From Prevotellaceae bacterium (GTDB taxonomy: Bacteria > Bacteroidota > Bacteroidia > Bacteroidales > UBA932), in NCBI GenBank assembly GCA_031259805.1, contig JAIRKX010000164.1, positions 1-10,986 of the forward strand: a stretch of 10,986 bases of DNA, read 5' to 3'. Of this stretch, positions 1-6,877 are shown in pieces. The position numbers and the translations under genes are program-made. How positions within the stretch are numbered: position 1 is the stretch's first letter; each line of letters starts with the position of its first letter. The notes under the pieces were generated by a model. It was not told the origin of the DNA. It saw only the letters and a program-made list of their open reading frames with translations, and made no database searches.

Positions 1-158
1 GCAGGTAGCTCTCTACGAGCAGCAGGTAGCTCTCTACGAGCAGCAGGTAGCTCTCTACAAGCAGTAGGTAGCTCTCTACGAGCAGAAGGTAGCTCTCTAC
101 GAGCAGCAGGTAGCTCTCTACAAGCAGCAGGTAGCTCTCTACGAGCAGAAGGTAGCTA
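1..158. repeat. 21-bp tandem repeat (minisatellite), 7 full copies plus a partial copy
   Basis: Seven head-to-tail 21-bp units start at 1, 22, 43, 64, 85, 106 and 127. An eighth copy breaks off after about 11 bases at 158. The core GGTAGCTCTCTAC is identical in all seven full units. Variation is limited to three sites: CGAGCA or CAAGCA at the unit end, and GCA, GTA or GAA at the unit start. Each unit holds small inverted repeats (GTAG/CTAC and GCTC/GAGC). The array runs off the left edge, so its full length is unknown. There are no spacers, so it is not a CRISPR. Because 21 is a multiple of three, frame 1 stays open from base 1 to TAA at 184-186, encoding AGSSLRA-type repeats. This could be the C-terminus of a gene starting outside the window, but every variant site would change the amino acid in that frame, so coding is unproven. 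Confidence 0.93.
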
Positions 159-227
159 TCCCCCGGGCGAAGATAATTCAGTATAAATTATTGATAACAA
201 AATGTATAACAAAAAAAACAATTGCGT

Positions 228-887
228 ATGAAAGATTACATCCCACAAGGCCCTGACAAATTTAATGCGTTTCAGGGCAATTTCCTAACCCTTGTAGTAG
301 CAAACAAGACAGCATGGGGCATCAACGATGCGGCAATAGCGCCCCTGCAAACCCGGCAAGCCACATGGGACGTACTGTATCCGAAAGCGTCATCGCCCAC
401 CGACCGGACCCCGGCCGATGTGTTGGCGCGGAAAGAATGTCAGGCGGCCTATACACATGACATCCGGGGGTTTGTCAACCAACAGCTGCGGTACAACCAG
501 CTGGTCTCCGACCCCGACAGGGAACGGCTGGGGCTGCGGGTGCCTTCCAGCTCGCGCCACCCGGTGTCTCCCCCTGTAACGGCGCCTGCAGTGATACACA
601 TCGACACGTCGGAAACCCGTCGGCACACCGTCCAATTCACTAACGAAATCGGCGCGCGCGCGAAACCCGCAGGCGTCCACGGATGTGAAATCTATATGAA
701 AAAAGGCGGCGACCCGCCCGTGTCCGACGCCGAGTTTATCTTTGCCGGCACGGATACCAGCACGCCTTTTGTCGTCGATTTCGACATCGCCGACATTGGA
801 AAAACGATTTATTACCACCTGCGCTGGGTCAACACCGTCGGCGTCGCCGGCCCCTGGAGCCCGCTGGTAAGCGCTATCGTAACGTAG
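228..887 (+). CDS. Hypothetical protein with a fibronectin type III-like C-terminal domain
   Basis: This encodes 219 aa from ATG 228; a TTG at 222 would add two residues, but the ATG is the more natural start after an A-rich leader. The N-terminal part (about 1-110) is helical-looking with conserved-looking aromatics (MKDYIPQG, FQGNF, NKTAWGI, TWDVLYP). It resembles uncharacterised Bacteroidetes proteins that begin in a similar way. A proline-rich linker (about 105-120) leads to a beta-rich C-terminal domain (about 120-219) ending in YYHLRWVNTVGVAGPWS, a typical fibronectin-III strand F/G pattern. No signal peptide or membrane segment is visible, so it appears cytoplasmic or is exported by a non-Sec route. 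It is monocistronic: a tandem array lies upstream and a strong terminator follows directly. The gene is GC-rich while its flanks are AT-rich. The function is unknown. Family recognition is from memory and moderate; the reading frame itself is clear. Confidence 0.82.
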   Translation: MKDYIPQGPDKFNAFQGNFLTLVVANKTAWGINDAAIAPLQTRQATWDVLYPKASSPTDRTPADVLARKECQAAYTHDIRGFVNQQLRYNQLVSDPDRERLGLRVPSSSRHPVSPPVTAPAVIHIDTSETRRHTVQFTNEIGARAKPAGVHGCEIYMKKGGDPPVSDAEFIFAGTDTSTPFVVDFDIADIGKTIYYHLRWVNTVGVAGPWSPLVSAIVT

Positions 888-910
888 CCCTTGCGGGAAT
901 GATGAACGGC

Positions 911-958
911 AAACCTTCCGTGCGGGGCGTTTTTTCTCCTCGCACGGAAGGTTTTTTT
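911..958 (+). terminator. Rho-independent terminator after the FN3-like gene
   Basis: A perfect 14-bp inverted repeat (911-924 with 941-954, AAACCTTCCGTGCG and its complement) encloses a 16-nt loop and runs into seven Ts (952-958). It begins 23 bases after the stop codon of the 228-887 gene. The A-rich 5' arm could also allow weaker function on the other strand, but no minus-strand gene points at it. Confidence 0.9.
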
Positions 959-969
959 CATGTAAAAAA

Positions 970-1057
970 ATTCAATATAAAGAATAATGAACCATTTACC
1001 CCTAACTCTTAACTCCTAACTCTTAGTTCTTAATATTCAATATAAGGAATAGTTAAC
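970..1057. repeat. Imperfect 23-bp direct repeat flanking a heptamer array
   Basis: Bases 970-992 and 1035-1057 both begin ATTCAATATAA and match at 20 of 23 positions. Between them lies a heptamer array (1003-1037). The second copy contains TAAGGA, the only Shine-Dalgarno-like sequence upstream of rimO; the first copy has TAAAGA instead. No TAnnTTTG promoter element was found in this spacer. Confidence 0.7.
1003..1037. repeat. Heptamer tandem array, TAACTCT type
   Basis: Five consecutive 7-base units start at 1003, 1010, 1017, 1024 and 1031. They read TAACTCT, TAACTCC, TAACTCT, TAGTTCT and TAATATT, decaying toward the 3' end. The array sits in the spacer between the FN3-like gene's terminator and rimO. 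Confidence 0.75.
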
Positions 1058-1077
1058 AATTGACTCGTATAGTACGT

Positions 1078-2373
1078 ATGAATATATCTGTAATAACACT
1101 GGGGTGCTCGAAGAATCTGGTCGATTCGGAGCGGCTGATGAAACAGCTGCAGGCGGCGGGGCACCGCGTAACACACGACGATGCCACCGACGCCGATACC
1201 GTATTTATCAACACCTGCGGTTTTATCGAAGCCGCCAAAGAAGAATCTATCGCGATGATACTGTCGCTGGTCGAGGCCAAACGGCGCGGCGATATTAAAC
1301 GGGTGTATGTCATCGGATGCCTGTCGCAGCGGTATCGGCGCGAGTTGCAGGAGGAGATGCCGGAGGTCGACGGGTTTTTCGGCGTCGACGAATGGGAACG
1401 CCTGTTGGCGGTGGTCGGCGGCACACTGCATCCGCCCCTCTTCGTGCGCCGTCTGCAAACCACGCCGCGCCATTTTGCATGGCTTAAGATAGCGGAAGGA
1501 TGTAACCGGGGCTGCGCCTATTGCGCCATCCCGCTCATTCGCGGGCAATACCGTTCGACGCCCTTCGAGGAGCTGCGGGTAGAGGCTACGATACTGGCGG
1601 CAAGCGGGGTGAAGGAACTGCTGATTACCGCTCAGGATACGACTTACTACGGGGTCGATCTCTATGGTCGTCGTCGTCTGACGGCGCTTCTTCGGGCGCT
1701 GTCGACTGTCAGGGGCGTCGAGTGGATTCGTCTCCACTATGCTTATCCTGCACAGTTTCCGCTCGACCTGATAGCCGAATTGCGCGATAATCCCAAGTTG
1801 TGTAAATATCTCGATATACCGCTGCAACATATTTCCGACAGGGTGTTGAAGAATATGCGGCGCGGCGTCGACGGCGCACAGATACGCGCGTTAATAACCC
1901 AGCTCCGCGCTGCCGTTCCCGATATTGCTCTCCGTACGACCTTGATGGTCGGACATCCGGGCGAGGATGATGAGGCGTTTGCCGAGTTGCTGGATTTTGT
2001 CGAAGAGATGCGTTTTGAGCGGCTCGGCGTCTTCCGTTATTCGGAAGAGGAGGGGACTTATGCCGCCCGTCATTTTCCGGATATTATCCCCGACGATGAA
2101 AAGCAGCGCCGCTATGAGGCGGTGATGGCCTTGCAGTCCCGTATTTCTCAAGATTTCAACAGTCGGCTGATAGGTCGTCGTCTCCGCGTTCTGGTCGACC
2201 GCTATGAGGGCGATCGTTATGTTGCCCGTACCGAATATGATTCGCCGGAGGTGGATAATGAGGTAATCATTCCGGCTACTGCGGCGTCCTGTCGTCTGGG
2301 GCAGTTCTGCGAGGTTACTATCACCGCCGCAGAGGAGTACGATTTGTGGGGGCGTGAGGCGTCTGTTGTCTGA
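1078..2373 (+). CDS. rimO: Ribosomal protein uS12 methylthiotransferase RimO
   Basis: This radical-SAM enzyme adds a methylthio group to a conserved aspartate of ribosomal protein uS12 in the cytoplasm, using S-adenosylmethionine and two [4Fe-4S] clusters. From ATG 1078 it is 431 aa, normal for the family. The N-terminal MTTase domain supplies three cluster cysteines: C10 in LGCSKNLVDSE, C47 in NTCGF and C81 in IGCLSQRY. The radical-SAM motif CNRGCAYC gives C142, C146 and C149. A TRAM-like C-terminal region (about 370-431) follows. The GCSKNLVDSE string separates RimO from the tRNA enzyme MiaB. An in-frame TTG at 1060 lies closer to the AAGGA at 1044-1048 and would add six residues. ATG 1078 is preferred because it begins near the family's usual N-terminus. 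plsY follows 57 bases downstream but has its own promoter. Confidence 0.96.
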   Translation: MNISVITLGCSKNLVDSERLMKQLQAAGHRVTHDDATDADTVFINTCGFIEAAKEESIAMILSLVEAKRRGDIKRVYVIGCLSQRYRRELQEEMPEVDGFFGVDEWERLLAVVGGTLHPPLFVRRLQTTPRHFAWLKIAEGCNRGCAYCAIPLIRGQYRSTPFEELRVEATILAASGVKELLITAQDTTYYGVDLYGRRRLTALLRALSTVRGVEWIRLHYAYPAQFPLDLIAELRDNPKLCKYLDIPLQHISDRVLKNMRRGVDGAQIRALITQLRAAVPDIALRTTLMVGHPGEDDEAFAELLDFVEEMRFERLGVFRYSEEEGTYAARHFPDIIPDDEKQRRYEAVMALQSRISQDFNSRLIGRRLRVLVDRYEGDRYVARTEYDSPEVDNEVIIPATAASCRLGQFCEVTITAAEEYDLWGREASVV

Positions 2374-2384
2374 GCGATTGGAAG

Positions 2385-2416
2385 TTTCATACAGAGTTAT
2401 TTTTTTGTTATCTTTG
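2385..2416 (+). promoter_or_regulatory. Bacteroidetes-type promoter for plsY
   Basis: TATCTTTG at 2409-2416 matches the -7 consensus TAnnTTTG. A TTTC at 2385-2388, 20 bases upstream, is a one-mismatch match to the -33 TTTG. The ATG at 2431 is only 14 bases past the element, implying a leader of about 10 nt, A-rich and lacking a Shine-Dalgarno sequence. Confidence 0.65.
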
Positions 2417-2430
2417 CAAGAAAAATAGTA

Positions 2431-3117
2431 ATGAGTGTTATTCTATTTATTGTATTAATTATTGCGGCATACCTGATAGGGTCTGTTTCAAATGCCATTT
2501 GGATTGGCAATGTTTGTTTTCATACGGATGTGCGTAAGCATGGAAGTCATAATGCCGGAGCTACGAATGTCATGCGCGTGCTTGGCTGGAAGGCGGCGGC
2601 GCCGGTGTTTATCCTCGATTTTGCTAAGGGAGTGGCGGCGGTATGCCTGATTGCTTTTACTTCGCTGGAGAAGAATCCTGCTGATTATTTTGAGGCCAAT
2701 ACGTTTGTCGGTTTTCAGATTGCATTGGGTATAGCGGTGGTGTTAGGGCATATATTCCCGTTATTCGCTTCGTTCAAGGGCGGTAAGGGGGTTGCTACGA
2801 CGGCGGGGGTGGTATTGGCTATATTTCCTGCGGCGATGCTGATTATGCTTGGCATTTTTCTGATTTGCCTGTTCATTACCCGGTATGTTTCGCTGAGTTC
2901 TATTATTGCCGCGTTGTTTCTCCCGATCATCGTCATAGTGCTGTTCGATATTATTATCGGCACTTACGAGCCGGTGATGCTCGAAATATTCAGCGTGCTG
3001 GTTACCGTTACTATTTTAATAACTCACCGTAAAAATATCCGGCGGTTACGTCGCGGTACGGAGAATAAGATAGTGATTCGTAAGAATCCGTCGATTGAGA
3101 TACCGAAGAGAGATTGA
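2431..3117 (+). CDS. plsY: Acyl-phosphate:glycerol-3-phosphate acyltransferase PlsY
   Basis: This integral inner-membrane enzyme transfers an acyl group from acyl-phosphate to glycerol-3-phosphate, giving lysophosphatidic acid, the first step of phospholipid synthesis. At 228 aa it is near the family's usual length. It is highly hydrophobic, with about five to seven candidate membrane segments (for example 3-24, 93-113, 128-150 and 156-176). Family motifs are visible: GSVSNA (17-22), GSHNAGATNVMR (38-49), GHIFP (106-110), FKGGKGVATTAG (115-126) and the basic HRKNIRRLRRGTE near 199-211. In the first catalytic loop the common GSGN appears as GSHN. The C-terminal tail (210-228) is charged and probably cytoplasmic. 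The stop codon lies 2 bases from the stop of the convergent acyl-CoA dehydrogenase gene. Confidence 0.95.
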   Translation: MSVILFIVLIIAAYLIGSVSNAIWIGNVCFHTDVRKHGSHNAGATNVMRVLGWKAAAPVFILDFAKGVAAVCLIAFTSLEKNPADYFEANTFVGFQIALGIAVVLGHIFPLFASFKGGKGVATTAGVVLAIFPAAMLIMLGIFLICLFITRYVSLSSIIAALFLPIIVIVLFDIIIGTYEPVMLEIFSVLVTVTILITHRKNIRRLRRGTENKIVIRKNPSIEIPKRD

Positions 3118-3119
3118 TG

Positions 3120-4841
3120 CTATGCTTCGCGCGTATCTTTCATTACGCTGTAGGCGCTCAGGTGGTCGATTTCGAATGCGGCGATAAACGCATGTCGTTC
3201 GGTGTTCCATGCCTGACTGCGCGTAATGTAGATGGCGGCAGACCGGATAAAGTCGTCGCTGTTTTGCGAGTCGAGCAGCAGCAGGTAGCCCATAATGATG
3301 TGTCCGGCCATTTCGACCAGCCGGCGGGCGTGGAAGTCGGTGTATTCCTTGTCGGCTTTGGCGAGTACTGATTGCACGGTTTGTTCGTATTGGTCGGTCA
3401 TCGCTATCAGTATTTTCCGCAAGTGTTCGTGTTCCGCTTTGACGGGTTCTTTTTCGTAGATGCGGATTTTATTCAGGTATGCTCCTGTTGATACGCCACG
3501 AATGGCCGCTACGACTTGTAATTGCGACGTTCCTTCGTAAATAGTCAGGATGCGTGCATCGCGGTATAGGCGCTCTACCGGGTAGTCTTTCATGAAGCCC
3601 GAACCGCCGTGTATTTGCAACGCATCGTAGGCGTTCTGGTTGGCATATTCGCTGGCAAATAGTTTTACTAACGGGGTAAAGAGGTCGGCCTGTTTTTGAA
3701 ATTCCTTTTGTTCGGCGCGTTCTTCGGGCGTCAGTTTACGTTCTTCGGTCAGCAGGTTGTAGGCTTTATAGACGTCTACGAAGCGCGCGGTTTCGTATAG
3801 CAGCGCGCGCGAGGCTTGCAGTCTGGCTTTGATAACGCCCAGCATTTCGTATACGGCCGGGAAGTCGACGATGGCCTTTCCGAATTGTACCCGTTCGTGC
3901 GCATATTTCAGCGCTTCGCGGAAGGCGGCTTCCGACAGTCCGATTGACTGTGCGCCTGTGCCCAGCCGCGCGCCGTTCATCAGCGACATTACGTATTTAA
4001 TCAGCCCCAGTTTGCGGTCGCCGACCAGCAGGGCCGGCGCATTGTTGAAGAGCAATTCGCAGGTAGGCGATCCTTTGATGCCTAATTTATTTTCGATACG
4101 GCGGACGGTTACTCCGCCGTCGTTTTTATCGTATACGAAACACGAAAGGCCGCGCCCGTCGGTCGATCCTTCTTCGGAGCGCGCCAGTACTAATTTTATT
4201 TGTGCGTCGCCGTTGGTGATAAAGCGTTTTACGCCGTTGAGCCGCCATACGCCGTCAGGCTCGTCCCAGGTGGCTTTAAGCATCACGGCTTGCAGGTCGC
4301 TGCCGGCGTCGGGTTCGGTCAAGTCCATCGAGCAGGTGTCGCCTTTGTTGATGCGTGGTAGGAAGCGGTCTTTAATCTCTTGTGTAGCGAATTCGTGAAT
4401 GGTTTCGGCGCAATCCTGCAATCCCCAAATATTGGCGAAACCGGCGTCGGCGCGCGATACCAGCTCGGCAGCTATTACGTAGGGCACCATTGAAAAGTTC
4501 AGTCCGCCGTATTCGCGCGGCAACGACAGTCCATAGACGCCGGCTTGCGTCAGCGCCTCGTGGTTTTGTTGTGTGCCGGCGGCGTACTTTACCCGCCCGT
4601 CGATGACCTGCGGGCCTTCGTGGTCTACGTCTTCGGCATTGGGGGCAATGACATTGGCGCAGATATCGCCAATCACTTCCAGCACCCGGTCGTAGCTGTC
4701 CAGCGCATCGTCGGTATTGGCCGGCGCATAATCGTATTTGCCGTCGTCGGCAAAGTTGTTTTCTTTCAGTTCTACAATTTTTCGCATCAGCGGATGCTGC
4801 AATTGAAATTGGAGGTCTTTGTTATCGGTGTAAAAATTCAT
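3120..4841 (-). CDS. Acyl-CoA dehydrogenase (large form with C-terminal extension)
   Basis: This FAD flavoprotein interconverts acyl-CoA and 2-enoyl-CoA, with electron transfer flavoprotein as partner. It is 573 aa against about 380 for short-chain enzymes. Family signatures include LTEPDAGSD (174-182, FAD/substrate loop), an RxQFGK-type element (317-322), QIHGGSGF with LYRDAR (409-430) and IYEGTSQLQ (434-442). E436 in the last is the probable catalytic base. Two additions stand out: a charged insertion (about 362-388, rich in E, K and R) and a C-terminal helical extension after about 450, like that of larger family members. It is the last gene of the DUF3467-etfB-etfA operon, 42 bases after etfA. 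Adjacent etfBA and the anaerobic context suggest enoyl-CoA reduction, as in butyrate pathways; Porphyromonas gingivalis has a comparable cluster. The chain-length specificity cannot be read from sequence. Confidence 0.94.
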   Translation of the reverse strand: MNFYTDNKDLQFQLQHPLMRKIVELKENNFADDGKYDYAPANTDDALDSYDRVLEVIGDICANVIAPNAEDVDHEGPQVIDGRVKYAAGTQQNHEALTQAGVYGLSLPREYGGLNFSMVPYVIAAELVSRADAGFANIWGLQDCAETIHEFATQEIKDRFLPRINKGDTCSMDLTEPDAGSDLQAVMLKATWDEPDGVWRLNGVKRFITNGDAQIKLVLARSEEGSTDGRGLSCFVYDKNDGGVTVRRIENKLGIKGSPTCELLFNNAPALLVGDRKLGLIKYVMSLMNGARLGTGAQSIGLSEAAFREALKYAHERVQFGKAIVDFPAVYEMLGVIKARLQASRALLYETARFVDVYKAYNLLTEERKLTPEERAEQKEFQKQADLFTPLVKLFASEYANQNAYDALQIHGGSGFMKDYPVERLYRDARILTIYEGTSQLQVVAAIRGVSTGAYLNKIRIYEKEPVKAEHEHLRKILIAMTDQYEQTVQSVLAKADKEYTDFHARRLVEMAGHIIMGYLLLLDSQNSDDFIRSAAIYITRSQAWNTERHAFIAAFEIDHLSAYSVMKDTREA

Positions 4842-4883
4842 GTTGTTTAATCTAATTCCGTTAATTGCTCTAAGTACTTTTAA

Positions 4884-5900
4884 CTACTTGCTGTTTTCTT
4901 TGTAGCTCTTAATTATTTTGGGGATGATTTCATTCAAGTCGCCTACCATTGCATAGTCGGCAATTTGGTTGATGGGAGCGTCGGCGTCGGTGTTGATGGA
5001 AATCACCATCGCCGACTGGTCCATGCCGGCTGTATGCTGGATTTGTCCCGAAATGCCGCAGGCGATATACAGTTTGGGGCGAACGGTTACACCGGTTTGT
5101 CCCACCTGCCGTGCATGGTCGGCAAAGCCTGCATCAACGGCTGCGCGCGACGCGCCTACTTCGCCGCCCAAAACGGCTGCCAAGTCGAATAGCAATTTGA
5201 AATTGTCCTTGCTGCCTACGCCGTAACCGCCGGACACGATGATGCCCGCGCCTTTAATGTCAATCTTGCGTTCTTCGATGTGCTGCTCTATTATTTCTAC
5301 CACAAAGTCCGTATCGGAAAGGTATTGTTTTGCGTCTACCTTCCTTACTTCCGCCGCTTTGGGGGCGTTTACCGGTTCTTTCTTCATCACGCCTTCGCGG
5401 ACGGTCGCCATTTGCGGGCGGTGTTCGGGGTTGATAATCGTGGCGATGATGTTGCCGCCAAAGGCCGGACGAATCTGGTAGAGCAGGTTTTTGTATGTAT
5501 TGCCTTTGGTGTCGCTATGGTCGCCGATTTCGAGACTGGTGCAGTCGGCGGTCAGGCCGCTTTTCAGGGCGCTGGATACGCGCGGCGCAAGGTCGCGGCC
5601 AACGCTGGTCGCCCCAAACAATACAATCTGCGGTTGCTCCGCCTTGATGACGCCAATGGTTATAGCCGCATGGGGTAATGTGCGGAACGGCTCTAAGCGG
5701 GCGTCGTCGGCCACGTGTACGATGTCTGCGCCATAGTTTGCCAGTTCCTTTTCGATACCGGTCAGTTTTTCTCCGATAGCCAGCGCTTCGAGCCGGCAGC
5801 CCAATTGCGCCGCCAGCCCACGTCCTTTGGTGAGCAGTTCCAAACTTACATCGGCTACTTTGCCGCCTTCAATTTCGCAATAAACTAAAATATTATTCAT
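4884..5900 (-). CDS. etfA: Electron transfer flavoprotein alpha subunit
   Basis: EtfA pairs with EtfB to carry electrons on FAD between dehydrogenases and their partners in the cytoplasm. From ATG 5900 it has 338 aa, typical length. A more distant ATG at 5939 would add 13 residues read from an AAAAC-rich leader (QNNKTKQNK), which looks like non-coding leader, so 5900 is preferred. The N-terminal domain begins MNNILVYCE. The C-terminal FAD domain shows SGGYGVGS (223-230), ASRAAVDAG (250-258), GQTGVTVRP (267-275), GISGQIQH (282-289) and NTDADAPI (303-310), all hallmark FAD-contact segments of EtfA. It follows etfB by 70 bases and precedes the acyl-CoA dehydrogenase. Confidence 0.96.
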   Translation of the reverse strand: MNNILVYCEIEGGKVADVSLELLTKGRGLAAQLGCRLEALAIGEKLTGIEKELANYGADIVHVADDARLEPFRTLPHAAITIGVIKAEQPQIVLFGATSVGRDLAPRVSSALKSGLTADCTSLEIGDHSDTKGNTYKNLLYQIRPAFGGNIIATIINPEHRPQMATVREGVMKKEPVNAPKAAEVRKVDAKQYLSDTDFVVEIIEQHIEERKIDIKGAGIIVSGGYGVGSKDNFKLLFDLAAVLGGEVGASRAAVDAGFADHARQVGQTGVTVRPKLYIACGISGQIQHTAGMDQSAMVISINTDADAPINQIADYAMVGDLNEIIPKIIKSYKENSK

Positions 5901-5970
5901 TTTATTTTGTTTTGTTTTGTTGTTTTGCCCGGTGGGCATAACTCAGATCAACTATTTTTAACTTTTAAAC

Positions 5971-6843
5971 TCAACCGATGGTATGGTTGCTCATCAACTC
6001 CTTTATCAGTCCGTCTACATCGGCGTCGGAGGCGGTGAGGCGTTTCGATTCTTTGGCTTGGAAGACGATGTTTTCGATTTTCTTCACTTTGGTCGGTGAT
6101 CCGGATAGTCCGAACTGGGTTTCGTCGCCGCCGACGTCGGCTACGCCCCATTCGGTGATGCGTAAGTAGTCGGGCAGTTGGCTGCCGTAGGCATTATTGC
6201 CGGCGTCCTGCCATTCCGATAAGGTTTTGGCGCGTTTGTATTTCAACAGTTGTTTCGCATGGCGCGAACGGCAGGCGGGCGCCGACCCGTGTACGGTAAT
6301 CAGCGCCGGCAGCGGCGTCGATACCGTTTCTACACCCCGTTCGAGACGGCGTTTCACTTGTATCCGTTCTCCGTTGCACGAAAGGATGTCTTCGGCGTAG
6401 GTTACTTGCGGCCAGTTCAGTTTTTCGGCCACTTGTGGGCCTACCTGCGCCGTATCGCCGTCGATCGCTTGACGTCCTGCGAGGATAAGGTCGGGATTCA
6501 GTTTGCGGATGGCTTGCATCAAGGCGTAGGATGTGGCGAGCGTATCAGCGCCGGCAAATTTACGGTCGGTCAGCAGTACGCCGCCGTCCGCGCCGCGAAA
6601 TAATCCTTCGCGGATAATGTCTGCTGCGCGACCCGGCCCCATCGTAAGCAATTGAACGGTCGTTCCGGGAATCCGGTCTTTGAGGCGCAATGCCTGCTCC
6701 AGTGCATTCAAATCCTCCGGATTGAAAATAGCGGGTAGGGCCGCGCGGTTTACTGTTCCGTCTGCCTTCATGGCGTCTTTCCCGACATTGCGCGTGTCCG
6801 GCACTTGTTTGGCCAGTACGACGATTTTTAGAGGTTTTGTCAT
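5971..6843 (-). CDS. etfB: Electron transfer flavoprotein beta subunit, bifurcation-type signature
   Basis: This is the partner of EtfA. At 290 aa it is slightly longer than canonical EtfB (about 250-265). Visible motifs are KQVPDT (12-17), NPEDLNALEQALRLKD (41-56), LTMGPGRAA (66-74), GRQAIDGDTAQVGPQVAEKL (123-142) and KRRLERGVETVSTPLPAL (164-181). The DGDTAQVGP string is what clostridial and Acidaminococcus bifurcating EtfB proteins carry. Mitochondrial-type EtfB has DDDxxQxG there. This suggests that a second FAD sits in EtfB and that NADH is the donor, though the proof is biochemical. The start is supported by AAAGG four bases before the ATG, the clearest Shine-Dalgarno sequence in the window. 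It lies 34 bases downstream of the DUF3467 gene and is probably co-transcribed. Confidence 0.96.
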   Translation of the reverse strand: MTKPLKIVVLAKQVPDTRNVGKDAMKADGTVNRAALPAIFNPEDLNALEQALRLKDRIPGTTVQLLTMGPGRAADIIREGLFRGADGGVLLTDRKFAGADTLATSYALMQAIRKLNPDLILAGRQAIDGDTAQVGPQVAEKLNWPQVTYAEDILSCNGERIQVKRRLERGVETVSTPLPALITVHGSAPACRSRHAKQLLKYKRAKTLSEWQDAGNNAYGSQLPDYLRITEWGVADVGGDETQFGLSGSPTKVKKIENIVFQAKESKRLTASDADVDGLIKELMSNHTIG

Positions 6844-6877
6844 TATTCCTTTAAATTAATTGATTTTTGCTTCATGC

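Noticed and set aside
1..158. Tandem array as a CRISPR
   Set aside because: Units are directly adjacent with no unique spacers, and no cas gene is present.
222..227. TTG start for the FN3-like gene
   Set aside because: ATG follows two codons later with a suitable A-rich leader, so the TTG adds nothing.
1030..1830. 266-codon open frame on the minus strand
   Set aside because: It lies opposite rimO, whose product has all family motifs. The minus frame gives no recognisable protein.
3829..4398. 189-codon plus-strand frame inside the acyl-CoA dehydrogenase gene
   Set aside because: It is antisense to a gene with clear catalytic motifs. Its S/R/P-rich composition is typical of a shadow frame.
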